Source: Tropicimonas sediminicola (GTDB taxonomy: Bacteria; Pseudomonadota; Alphaproteobacteria; Rhodobacterales; Rhodobacteraceae). From it: a stretch of DNA of 64,000 nucleotides. Positions 52,466 to 60,263 of the stretch are shown one piece after another (position 1 is the stretch's first letter; every line of letters begins with the position of its first letter). Position numbers and translations under genes: made by a program. A model generated the notes under the pieces. That model did no database searches and was not told where the DNA came from. It saw only the letters and a program-made list of their open reading frames with translations. The DNA lies in the NCBI RefSeq assembly GCF_900188335.1, contig NZ_FZOY01000006.1, forward strand, positions 186,001-250,000. Direction: 5' to 3'.

Positions 52466-53571
52466 TCCGCGGCCTGCCCGGAGCGGCTGCGGCCACCGCC
52501 CGACCACCAGATCCGGCAGGCGCCCTCGTCCGAGACCATGCAGGGGCCGACCGGGGTGCGTGGCGTGCAAGCCGCGCCGAAGATGCGGCACTGGTCCGGA
52601 TAGATCCGTCCCAGCACGACCGCCGCGCAGTCGCAGCCCGCGGGCATCTCTCCGATCCGGCGCCGGCCCGCCTCGGCATGGTCGGGCAGCACCTTGCGGG
52701 CGTCATGGACCGCGAAGGCGGGGCGCAGCGCATACCCCGAGGCCGCAATCGTGCCTATGCCGCGCCACGCAGCGTCCGTGACCACCATGACCTCCGACAG
52801 CAGCCGGCGGGCCACGGGGTTGCCGCCCGGCTGCACCAGCGCGGGATAGCAATTGTCGAGCCGAGGCCGCCCTTCAAGCGTCTGCCGCAGAACCGAATGG
52901 ATCGCCACCAGCAGGCTCTCGCTGTCGAACCCCGCGATGGCCGCCGGCACCCTGTAGCTCGTCGCCACGACCTCCCATTCCTCCGGTCCCATCACGGTGC
53001 AGACATGGCCCGGCGCGATCAGCGCGTCGAAGCCGACCTCGCCGGAACTCAGCAGCATCCCGACCGCGGGAAAAGTGCGACGACCGGAGAGCAGCAGGGC
53101 GAGGTTCTCCGGCACGCCCTGCGCCATCATCGCCGCGACCGGCGCGGTCGTCGTCTCGAACCCGGCGGCGAAGAAAACAACACGCCTGCCAGGGGCAGCC
53201 CGGGCGAGTTCCACGGCCTCCTGCGGGCTCGCCACGGGCACCACGTCGGCGCCGGCGGCCCTGGCCTGCTCCAACGAACGGACCTCGGATTTCCGGACAT
53301 TGACCGGCACCCGGAGCATGTCCCCGAAGGTGGCGAGCGTCAGGTCCTCCCGCATCGCAAGCTGGATCGCGAGGTGGACATCCTCCTCCGGGCAGACGCA
53401 GACCGGGCAGCCGGGCCCCGGGATCAGCTCGATCTCCGGCGGCAGCGCATGTCGCAGACCGGCGCGGGTGATCGACCTCTCGTGGCCGCCGCAGACATTC
53501 ATGATGCGGACCTTCCCGGGCAGGTTCAGCGCCCGGATGCGGTCCAGCCAGTCTGCCGCGCTGCGCCGCAT
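52462..53571 (-). CDS. hypD: Hydrogenase maturation scaffold HypD
   Basis: A 369-residue iron-sulfur protein on which, with HypC, the Fe(CN)2CO unit is assembled. Conserved segments are VCGGHERSI (Cys27), GPGCPVCVCP (Cys55/58/60), FAAGFETTTAP, PGHVCTVMG, and the C-terminal [4Fe-4S] cysteines in CDCAAVVLG, DQCRIFG, AACTP and GPCMVSDEGACRIW. An extra ~15-residue Gly/Ser/Arg tail follows. The ATG at 53571 lies two bases after the hypB stop. In most genomes hypC directly precedes hypD; here hypA and hypB lie between. Confidence 0.96.
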   Translation of the reverse strand: MRRSAADWLDRIRALNLPGKVRIMNVCGGHERSITRAGLRHALPPEIELIPGPGCPVCVCPEEDVHLAIQLAMREDLTLATFGDMLRVPVNVRKSEVRSLEQARAAGADVVPVASPQEAVELARAAPGRRVVFFAAGFETTTAPVAAMMAQGVPENLALLLSGRRTFPAVGMLLSSGEVGFDALIAPGHVCTVMGPEEWEVVATSYRVPAAIAGFDSESLLVAIHSVLRQTLEGRPRLDNCYPALVQPGGNPVARRLLSEVMVVTDAAWRGIGTIAASGYALRPAFAVHDARKVLPDHAEAGRRRIGEMPAGCDCAAVVLGRIYPDQCRIFGAACTPRTPVGPCMVSDEGACRIWWSGGGRSRSGQAAE

Positions 53572-53573
53572 CC

Positions 53574-54314
53574 TCAGCCCTCCGGCACTGTGGCCGGCGA
53601 GCGGCGCTCCGCCACGCCCCGCAGGAGCCAGTCGGCCCAGGGCGCCATGCCCTCGCCGGAGCGCGCCGAGACCTCGAGGACGGGCGCGGCATTTCCGAGC
53701 TGGCGAACATGCCCCTCTGCACGGCCGGCGTCGAATTCCGGCATGTAGGGGGCGAGGTCGCGCTTGGTCAGCAGCACGAGGTCGGCAGCGCGGAACAGCA
53801 CCGGGTATTTCGCAGGCTTGTCGTCGCCCTCCGGCGTCGATAGCAGCGCCACGTTGCAATGCTGCCCGAGATCGAAGCTGGCAGGGCAGACAAGGTTGCC
53901 GACGTTCTCGATGAAGAGCAGGTCCAGCCGGTCGAGCTCCAGGCCGTGCAGCGCCTCGTGCACCATCCGGGCATCCAGATGGCAGGCGGTGCCGGTGCAG
54001 ATCTGAACCGCCGGCAGGCCGCAGGCGCGCAGACGGTCGGCGTCGTTCTCCGTCTCCAGATCCCCCACGATCACGCCGATCCGGAGGTTGCCGCCCAACG
54101 CCCCCGCCGTTGCCTCCAGCAGCGCCGTCTTGCCCGCACCGGGAGAGGACATCAGGTTGACCGCGAAAACGCCGTGCCGGTCGAGATGCGCGCGGTTCCG
54201 CGCGGCCTGTTGGTCATTGGCCTGAAGCAGCCCGCCGAGCCCCTCGGTGATCCGCCGCCCCTCCGTCACCGTGCCTGCATGATCGGAGCGCGCGCAGCCG
54301 CAGGTGTCACACAT
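53574..54314 (-). CDS. hypB: Hydrogenase nickel incorporation GTPase HypB
   Basis: A 246-residue GTPase delivering Ni2+ to hydrogenase with HypA. The N-terminal high-affinity nickel motif is MCDTCGC (Cys2, 5, 7), without the long histidine stretch found in some HypB proteins. It has P-loop SPGAGKT (57-63), the switch DLETENDADRL, metal site CHLDA (Cys111-His112), and ENVGNLVCPASFDLG. The ATG at 54314 has GGGAGGAGG upstream and overlaps hypA by eight bases. Confidence 0.96.
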   Translation of the reverse strand: MCDTCGCARSDHAGTVTEGRRITEGLGGLLQANDQQAARNRAHLDRHGVFAVNLMSSPGAGKTALLEATAGALGGNLRIGVIVGDLETENDADRLRACGLPAVQICTGTACHLDARMVHEALHGLELDRLDLLFIENVGNLVCPASFDLGQHCNVALLSTPEGDDKPAKYPVLFRAADLVLLTKRDLAPYMPEFDAGRAEGHVRQLGNAAPVLEVSARSGEGMAPWADWLLRGVAERRSPATVPEG

Positions 54315-54690
54315 GAGCCTCCTCCCTAGGTTCCCGTGCCGGCGGATCATCCTCCACCACCACGGAGCTCAACAGCAGTTCATCCCCCGACCGCAGCTCC
54401 GTCCGCCAGGTGCCACAGCGGACGCAGGCAAGTCGATTGATCTCCGCCTCGCACTCCAGCTTGCAATCCGGACACCAGATCCGCAACGGCGCCGTGTCGA
54501 TGCTCAGCCGCGCTCCTTCGGCAAGGCTTCCGGCCGCGGCGACGGGAAAGGCGCTGGCCAGAAGCTCCGGCACCACGCCCGACAGGGGCCCGATCCTCAG
54601 CGTGAGGCCGGTGACGCGGGCCGCGCCATTGTCGCGGGCGACGGCCTCGAGCTGCTCGACCAGAGCCCGGCAGATCGCGACCTCATGCAT
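54307..54690 (-). CDS. hypA: Hydrogenase nickel chaperone HypA
   Basis: A 127-residue Ni/Zn metallochaperone. It begins with MHEVAI; His2 is the essential nickel ligand. The structural zinc site is two CxxC pairs, Cys73/Cys76 and Cys89/Cys92. It partners HypB, encoded immediately downstream with an eight-base overlap. It overlaps hypC by eight bases as well. The C-terminal tail past the zinc domain (about 20 residues, acidic) is slightly longer than usual. Confidence 0.95.
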   Translation of the reverse strand: MHEVAICRALVEQLEAVARDNGAARVTGLTLRIGPLSGVVPELLASAFPVAAAGSLAEGARLSIDTAPLRIWCPDCKLECEAEINRLACVRCGTWRTELRSGDELLLSSVVVEDDPPAREPREEAHV

Positions 54691-54910
54691 CGGGATGAAG
54701 GAGCGTGCCGAAGGTTTCCCAACTCAGCCGCGCCTCCTCCTCGGAGACCTTCTTGATCGCGTATCCGACGTGGATCAGGACGATGTCGCCCACGGCAAGA
54801 TCTTCGCCCTGCATCATGAAAAGGTTCGCGTCCCGCAGGACGCCGCCGGCCTCGCAGGTCGCGGTGTAGCCGTCGATCGCCGTGATCCGCATCGGAACGG
54901 CAAGGCACAT
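54683..54910 (-). CDS. hypC: Hydrogenase assembly chaperone HypC
   Basis: A 75-residue chaperone of the HypC/HupF family starting MCLAVPMRI, with the essential Cys2 that holds the iron in the HypC-HypD complex. The IVLIHVGYAIKKVSEEEA region is typical of the family. It is the first gene of the operon: upstream on its strand are 139 bases to the end of the hydratase gene, which must contain the hyp promoter. I could not place a convincing sigma-70, sigma-54 or FNR site there. Confidence 0.93.
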   Translation of the reverse strand: MCLAVPMRITAIDGYTATCEAGGVLRDANLFMMQGEDLAVGDIVLIHVGYAIKKVSEEEARLSWETFGTLLHPDA

Positions 54911-55049
54911 GAGGCGTCTCCCCCCTCTCGCCCGCACACACCCAAAATGTAATGCACAACCCCCACCGATCCATGCGGACCAATTGTCTCGCTTGGGGCG
55001 CGGGAGTCGGCCGCGCGCTCGCAATCGCGCGCCCGGCCGAAGCCTTGTC

Positions 55050-55772
55050 TCAGACGAAGCTGACGGCGACCTTGCCGATGCCGTCGATCTCGCCTGCAAG
55101 CTCGGTGCCCTTGGGGAAATAGAGCAGACCGCAGACCGATCCGGTGATGACGATCTGGCCGACCTTCAGGCCGCCGCAATGGTCCCCGACCTTCTCCAGG
55201 AACAACCGCAGGTTGCTGAGGGCCGAACCGCCGGGAACGCTCGTGTCGCCGTCCAGCGGCATCTCTTCGCCGGCCTTGAGCCGCGCCGTGACCACGCCGA
55301 AATCCGAGCCATCCCAGCCTTCGAGCACATCCCCCTGCACGTAGCCCGCGTTGATCTGCAGGTCGGCGAACTTGTAGGCGGCATCCTCCGCCGCTTCGCC
55401 GGCAAGGCGGGTGTCAACCAGTTCGAACATGGCGCAGGGGCGGAAGTAATCCTCCAGCCGCTCCGGTGCGCCACCCTCGGGCAGCGGGCGCATCAGTTCG
55501 AAACCGATTTCCAGCTCGACGCCGAAGCGCTCGGTCACGGGCTTCTGCCCGCCGTTCCCCACGACGTAGCACGCCGGGATCGGCGCCAGGATCGGTTCGC
55601 TCCCCGGTACCGGCGCGACCTTGAACCCCGCAACCGCGCCGAGCGCGTCGGCGACGCCGCCCTGCACGCGCAGGATCTCTTCGCGGGAAAGGCTGGCGGC
55701 GGCGGGCGAGATGCGCGCGCCGGTCCGGTGGGCGGCGACCAGGTCTTCGATCAGTTTATCCACGTCGTTCAT
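55050..55772 (-). CDS. 2-keto-4-pentenoate hydratase-like protein (MhpD/FAH superfamily)
   Basis: A 240-residue protein of the MhpD-like hydratase/decarboxylase group. It has GFKVAPVPGSEPILAPIP (variant of the GYKIGLT loop), metal-site ELEIGFEL (about residues 86-93), and C-terminal LKVGQIVITGSVCG. Family enzymes hydrate 2-oxo-4-enoates or decarboxylate 2-oxo-3-enedioates, using Mg2+. The ATG at 55772 overlaps the upstream gene by 17 bases. With that gene it forms the minus arm of a divergent catabolic locus. The altered KVAP loop suggests a non-standard substrate. Confidence 0.82.
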   Translation of the reverse strand: MNDVDKLIEDLVAAHRTGARISPAAASLSREEILRVQGGVADALGAVAGFKVAPVPGSEPILAPIPACYVVGNGGQKPVTERFGVELEIGFELMRPLPEGGAPERLEDYFRPCAMFELVDTRLAGEAAEDAAYKFADLQINAGYVQGDVLEGWDGSDFGVVTARLKAGEEMPLDGDTSVPGGSALSNLRLFLEKVGDHCGGLKVGQIVITGSVCGLLYFPKGTELAGEIDGIGKVAVSFV

Positions 55773-56406
55773 GCTGTTTCTCCAACGTTGCAGCAACTTC
55801 CCGCGCCGCGCAGAGCACGGGGTTTTCCAAAGGCACGGGCGCGCACTCGCGAAGCCGTTCCGCGGCCTGCCCAAGCGGGCCGCCGCCGATGATGACCCGC
55901 CGCGCACCGGACGCCACGGCCCGGCGGACCGCCTCCAGCAGCGCTGCATCGAGCGCCTCCGCGTCGGCCATGAGCGCCAGTGCATCGCCTTGCGAGAGAA
56001 AGCAGCCCTTGTAGAGCCCCGGCGCAGCGTTGCGCTGCATGAGGCGGTCTATGGCAGGCTGAAGCTCCGGCGTTGTGGTGGCCACGGCGAAGGGCGCGCC
56101 CGACCGGGCCGCGGCGCGGGCCGCCGCGCCGCCGATCCCGATCACGGGACAGGGATAGCGGCGCGCGATTTCCTCCGCCCCCGGGTCTCCGAAGGCCGAG
56201 ACGATGATCGCGGTGGGTTCCGGCGTCAGGACCGCCGCGCCGACCAGCGCGGCCGCCGCATCGAGCGCCGCTTGCGTGGTGATCATCGGCGGGCCGTCCG
56301 GCGCCGTCCATCCAAGCGGAGCCTGAGGCAGGGCGCGGGCCGCGATCGCGCACATCGCTTCGGTCGTCGCCCGGTTCGAATTCGGGTTCATCAGTGTGAT
56401 GGGCAT
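55756..56406 (-). CDS. Asp/Glu/hydantoin racemase-fold protein lacking both catalytic cysteines
   Basis: A 216-residue member of the aspartate/glutamate racemase superfamily by its overall pattern: LMNPNSNRATTEAM at the start, AIIVSAFGDPGAEEI near residues 67-80, PVIGIGGAA, and VIIGGGPLG near 171-179. The two cysteines used by racemases are replaced. The usual ACFGDPG is SAFGDPG (Ala71) and the usual LGCAGM is IGGGPL (Gly175). Two-base acid racemisation is therefore unlikely. It may be a related isomerase or decarboxylase, or a binding protein. The start at 56406 is the first ATG followed by family sequence. It is the first gene of the minus arm. Confidence 0.8.
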   Translation of the reverse strand: MPITLMNPNSNRATTEAMCAIAARALPQAPLGWTAPDGPPMITTQAALDAAAALVGAAVLTPEPTAIIVSAFGDPGAEEIARRYPCPVIGIGGAAARAAARSGAPFAVATTTPELQPAIDRLMQRNAAPGLYKGCFLSQGDALALMADAEALDAALLEAVRRAVASGARRVIIGGGPLGQAAERLRECAPVPLENPVLCAAREVAATLEKQHERRG

Positions 56407-56594
56407 GGCGCGATCATTCGGCAGTGTCCGATGCTTCGTCAGGAGCACGCTCTGTGCCAATTTTCCCGGAGAGGCAACAGCTTACCCCATTTCTATGTCG
56501 GAATGCCGCCGATTCCGGCCTCCGACCCCGCGTTCCGGACCGGTTTGCCGGGTCACACCCGCCATGGTTGTCATTGGACGGCCCCGTGAATGGG

Positions 56595-56622
56595 CAAATT
56601 ATACCCAATTGGTCAAAATTTG
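56595..56622. promoter_or_regulatory. Nested palindrome in divergent promoter region, probable operator
   Basis: CAAATT (56595-56600) and AATTTG (56617-56622) flank CCAATTGG (56605-56612); all three share one centre at 56608/56609, giving 18 of 28 positions in exact dyad symmetry. It is the only AT-rich block in the 345 bases between the racemase-like gene (56406) and the binding-protein gene (56752). The rest of this gap shows no gene. A GntR- or LacI-type repressor site is likely; its regulator is not in the window. Confidence 0.6.
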
Positions 56623-56751
56623 TGCGAAATCCCACATTCTCACAAGCCGCCGCAAGGCTGGGCGGATTGCGCCTCCACTCTCGCGAGAACCCGACGCAGC
56701 TTCCCGAACAAGGGACGGAACGAACGATCCTGGTCAACAAGGAGAATGACG

Positions 56752-58353
56752 TTGAAGACACTGAAGCACAGTTTTGCGGCACTGGCCGTGATGGCGGGGA
56801 TGGCGATCTCCCAGGGCGCCGTGGCGCAGGGAACGCTGCGCGTCGGAATGACCGCCGCCGACATCCCGCTGACCACCGGCCAGACCGACCAGGGTGGCGA
56901 AGGCATGCGCTTCATGGGCTACACGGTCTATGACTCGCTCATCGAATGGGACCTGACCAGCGCCGACAAGCCGTCGGTCCTGATCCCCGGCCTCGCGACG
57001 GAATGGTCCGTCGACCCCGAAGACCAGACCAAGTGGACCTTCAAGCTCCGTGAGGGCGTGACCTTCCACGACGGCAGCCCCTTCACCGCAGAGACCGTCG
57101 TCTGGAACTTCGACAAGATCCTCGACGATGCCTCCGAGCAATACGACCCGCGCCAGTCCGCCCAGGGCAAGTCGCGCATCCCCGCCGTCGACACCTATAC
57201 GGCAATCGACGACTACACGCTCGAGATCACGACCAAGACCCCGGACGCGACGCTGCCCTACCAGCTCGCCTGGATCCTGATGTCCTCCAAGGCGAACTGG
57301 GAAGCCTTGGACAAGGACTGGGAGAAAGTCGCCGCCACCCCGTCGGGGACCGGCCCCTGGAAGCTCGAGACCTTCGTGCCGCGCGAGCGCGCCGAGCTGG
57401 TCCCGAATGCCGACTACTGGGACGAAACCCGCATCCCCAAGCTCGACAAGATGGTGCTGATCCCGCTGCCCGAGCCCAACGCCCGCGCCGCCGCGCTGAT
57501 GTCCGGCCAGGTGGACTGGATCGAGGCCCCTGCCCCCGACACCATCCCCGCGATGGAAGGCAACGGCTTCGTGATCTCCTCCAACGCCTATCCGCACAAC
57601 TGGACCTGGCACCTGTCGCGCCTCGAAGGCTCGCCCTGGAACGACATCCGGGTCCGCAAGGCCGCCAACCTCGCCCTCGACCGCGAAGGCATGATGCCGC
57701 TGCTCGGCGGGCTGATGGTGCCGGCCAAGGGCTTCCTGCCGCCCAGCTCGCAGTGGTTCGGCGAACCTGAATTCGACATCACCTATGATATCGAAGCGGC
57801 CAAGGCGCTGATGCAGGAGGCCGGCTACGGCCCCGAGAACCACCTCGACGTCAAGGCGCTGATCTCGCCGTCGGGCTCCGGCCAGATGCTGCCGCTGCCG
57901 ATGAACGAGTTCGTCCAGCAGAGCCTCGCCGAGATCTGGATCGACGTCGAGTTCGTCGTCGTGGAGTGGAACCAGATGATCAACCTCTGGCGCGCCGGCG
58001 CGGGCGACCCGTCGGTCGAGGGGGCGATGTCGATCAACTTCACCTACTTCATCCAGGACCCGTTCACCGGCCTGATCCGGCACCTCTCCTGTGACCTGAT
58101 CGCGCCGAACGGCACCAACTGGGGCCACTACTGCGACCCGGAGATGGAAGAGCTGTTCACCAAGATCCGCACCACCTTCGACCCGGCCGAGCAGGACGCG
58201 GTGCTCAAGGCGACGCACGAGAAATACGTCGACGAGGCGCTGTTCCTGATGGTCACCCACGACGTGGCGCCGCGCGCCATGAGCCCGAAGGTGCAGGGCT
58301 TCGTGCAGGCCCAGAACTGGTACCAGAACTTCTCCTCCATCACGATGGAGTGA
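56752..58353 (+). CDS. Peptide/nickel-type ABC transporter substrate-binding protein (SBP family 5)
   Basis: A 533-residue periplasmic receptor of SBP family 5. The signal peptide is MKTLKHSFAALAVMAGMAISQGAVAQ (cleavage near residue 26). Family landmarks are WTFKLREGVTFHDGSPFTAETVVWNF near residue 98 and GTGPWKLETF near 200, then VRKAANLALDREGMM in the second lobe. The likely start is the TTG at 56752: AAGGAG lies seven bases upstream, while the ATG two codons earlier is only one base from it. It is the first gene of the plus arm. The substrate could be a peptide, opine or amide; downstream amidase and RidA genes favour a small nitrogenous compound. Confidence 0.92.
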   Translation: MKTLKHSFAALAVMAGMAISQGAVAQGTLRVGMTAADIPLTTGQTDQGGEGMRFMGYTVYDSLIEWDLTSADKPSVLIPGLATEWSVDPEDQTKWTFKLREGVTFHDGSPFTAETVVWNFDKILDDASEQYDPRQSAQGKSRIPAVDTYTAIDDYTLEITTKTPDATLPYQLAWILMSSKANWEALDKDWEKVAATPSGTGPWKLETFVPRERAELVPNADYWDETRIPKLDKMVLIPLPEPNARAAALMSGQVDWIEAPAPDTIPAMEGNGFVISSNAYPHNWTWHLSRLEGSPWNDIRVRKAANLALDREGMMPLLGGLMVPAKGFLPPSSQWFGEPEFDITYDIEAAKALMQEAGYGPENHLDVKALISPSGSGQMLPLPMNEFVQQSLAEIWIDVEFVVVEWNQMINLWRAGAGDPSVEGAMSINFTYFIQDPFTGLIRHLSCDLIAPNGTNWGHYCDPEMEELFTKIRTTFDPAEQDAVLKATHEKYVDEALFLMVTHDVAPRAMSPKVQGFVQAQNWYQNFSSITME

Positions 58354-58374
58354 GGTTTCGGCCCAACTGAAGAC

Positions 58375-58404
58375 CCCCCGCCGCCCTCCGGGCCGCGGCG
58401 GGGG
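58375..58404 (+). repeat. Strong intercistronic hairpin after the binding-protein gene
   Basis: Perfect 10-bp stem CCCCCGCCGC / GCGGCGGGGG with a 10-base loop, between the binding-protein stop and the permease start, without a T run. Such stems after binding-protein genes usually protect the upstream mRNA segment so that the receptor is made in excess over the membrane subunits. Confidence 0.75.
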
Positions 58405-58427
58405 ACCCTCCCTGAAGGAACACGACC

Positions 58428-59381
58428 TTGCTGAGCTACTTCCTGCGCCGCCTGATACTGGTTCTGCCGGTGGCCTTCGGCGTCTCGATCATCTGCTTCC
58501 TGCTGGTGCAGATCGCGCCGGGTGATCCGCTGACCGCCATCATGCCTGTCGACGCGACCGCCGAGGAACAGGCCGCCATGCGCGCCGCCTACGGCCTCGA
58601 CAAGCCGCTGCCCGTTCAATACGCGATCTGGATCGGCAACCTCGTTCAGGGCGACATGGGCCGCTCTATCGCCACCGGACGGCCCGTCGCTGGCGAGGTC
58701 TTCGGCGCGGTGCAGAATTCCCTGGTCCTCGCCATCAGCGCCTCGCTGATCGCCTTCCCGATCGGCGTCTTTCTCGGTTTCCTCGCCGGTTACTTCCGCG
58801 ACACGCTGCTTGACCGCGCGGTCACCGCGATCTCGATCACCGGGGTGTCGGTGCCCAACTACTGGCTGGGGATCGTCCTCGTCATCATCTTCTCGGTGCA
58901 GCTCGGCTGGTTGCCCTCGATGGGCGCCGGGCCCGGCGGATCGCAGGAATGGGAATGGAACTGGCTCCATATCCGTCACCTCGTCCTGCCTGCGATCACG
59001 CTCGCCGTTGTCCCCATCGGCATCGTGGCCCGTACGGTCCGCGCACTCTCGGGCGACATCCTGACGATGGACTTCGTGCAGGCGCTCTACGCCAAGGGCA
59101 TGTCCCGCTTCGACGTGCTGTGCCACGTCGCCCGGAACGCCGCGGCGACCGCGCTCTCGGTGATGGGGCTGCAGCTCGGCTACCTGCTTGGCGGCTCGAT
59201 CCTGATCGAGACGGTGTTCAACTGGCCCGGGTCCGGCTTCCTGCTCTCCAACGCGATCTTCCAGCGCGACCTGCCGCTGCTCCAGGGCACGATCCTGGTG
59301 CTGGCGCTGTTCTTCGTCGCCATGAACCTCATCGTCGACGTGGCCCAGGCCGCCATCGACCCGCGCATCAAGAGGAACTGA
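58428..59381 (+). CDS. ABC transporter permease (DppB/OppB family)
   Basis: A 317-residue inner-membrane permease with six hydrophobic spans. It starts MLSYFLRRLILVLPVAFGVSII, the standard DppB opening, and has DPLTAIMPVDAT, YGLDKPLPVQY, and the coupling-loop region DFVQALYAKGMSRFDVLCHVARNA near residues 215-238. The GSILIETVFNWPGSG motif near 265 is diagnostic. The start is TTG with AAGGA eight bases upstream. It pairs with the next gene. Confidence 0.94.
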   Translation: MLSYFLRRLILVLPVAFGVSIICFLLVQIAPGDPLTAIMPVDATAEEQAAMRAAYGLDKPLPVQYAIWIGNLVQGDMGRSIATGRPVAGEVFGAVQNSLVLAISASLIAFPIGVFLGFLAGYFRDTLLDRAVTAISITGVSVPNYWLGIVLVIIFSVQLGWLPSMGAGPGGSQEWEWNWLHIRHLVLPAITLAVVPIGIVARTVRALSGDILTMDFVQALYAKGMSRFDVLCHVARNAAATALSVMGLQLGYLLGGSILIETVFNWPGSGFLLSNAIFQRDLPLLQGTILVLALFFVAMNLIVDVAQAAIDPRIKRN

Positions 59382-59384
59382 CCG

Positions 59385-60263
59385 ATGGCGATAGCTGAAA
59401 CCATCGACGCAGCGCCCGCGCAGCGCTCCGGCTACTGGGCGGGCGTGGCCTCACGGCTGCGGCGCGACCCGGTCACCATGATCTGTCTCGCGGTGCTCGC
59501 GCTGCTGATCCTGTCGGCGATCTTCGCCCCGTTCCTCGGGTTGCAGGATCCCTACAAGGGCTCGATGATCGCCCGCCTGAAGCCGATCGGCACCCCCGGC
59601 CACCCGCTGGGCACCGACGAACAGGGCCGCGACATGCTCGCTCGCCTGATCTACGGCGGCCGGCTCACGCTGTTCATCGGGCTGATGCCGGTGGTGCTGG
59701 CCTTCTTCGTGGGCTCGATCCTGGGGATTGTGGCGGGCTACGCCGGGGGCATGGTCAACACGGTCATCATGCGCACCGTCGACGTGTTCTTCGCCTTTCC
59801 GTCGGTGCTGCTGGCCATCGCCATCTCCGGCGCGCTCGGCGCAGGGATCGTGAATTCGCTGGTCTCTCTGACCATCGTCTTCATCCCGCCGCTGACCCGC
59901 GTCGCCGAGGCCGTCACCTCGGGCGTCCGCTCGCTCGACTATATCGACGCCGCCCGCGCCTCGGGCGCCAGCGCGCTGACGGTGATCCGCGTGCACGTGA
60001 TCGGCAACGTCCTGTCGCCGATCTTCGTCTACGCAACATCGCTCACCAGCGTCTGCATGATCCTCGCCGCGGGCCTGTCGTTCCTCGGCATCGGGGTGCG
60101 GCCGCCGGAGCCGGAGTGGGGGCTGATGCTGAACACGCTGCGCTCGGCGATCTATGTGAACCCATGGCTGTCGGCGCTGCCGGGGCTGATGATCTTCATC
60201 ACGTCGCTCTGCCTCAACCTGGTGAGCGACGGCGTAAGGAGCGCGATGAATGTCCATGACTGA
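59385..60263 (+). CDS. ABC transporter permease (DppC/OppC family)
   Basis: A 292-residue inner-membrane permease. The N-terminal cytoplasmic stretch and first span (MICLAVLALLILSAIFAPFLG) precede the conserved GHPLGTDEQGRDMLARLIYGGR (about residues 67-88). The coupling loop YIDAARASGASALTVIRVHVIGNVLSPI and the C-terminal LGIGVRPPEPEWGLML are hallmarks of DppC. It starts three bases after the DppB-like stop and overlaps the ATPase gene by 14 bases. Confidence 0.95.
   Translation: MAIAETIDAAPAQRSGYWAGVASRLRRDPVTMICLAVLALLILSAIFAPFLGLQDPYKGSMIARLKPIGTPGHPLGTDEQGRDMLARLIYGGRLTLFIGLMPVVLAFFVGSILGIVAGYAGGMVNTVIMRTVDVFFAFPSVLLAIAISGALGAGIVNSLVSLTIVFIPPLTRVAEAVTSGVRSLDYIDAARASGASALTVIRVHVIGNVLSPIFVYATSLTSVCMILAAGLSFLGIGVRPPEPEWGLMLNTLRSAIYVNPWLSALPGLMIFITSLCLNLVSDGVRSAMNVHD

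Noticed and set aside
55009-55038. GC-rich hairpin beyond the hydratase stop as a terminator
   Set aside because: The stem needs a two-base bulge and there is no T run on the minus strand. It lies in the gap that must also contain the hyp promoter, so its role is unclear.
54911-55049. Possible sigma-54 or FNR promoter ahead of hypC
   Set aside because: A GG-N10-GC spacing can be found on the minus strand (within about 54948-54970), but the flanking bases do not match TGGCAC-N5-TTGC. No TTGAT-N4-ATCAA site is present.
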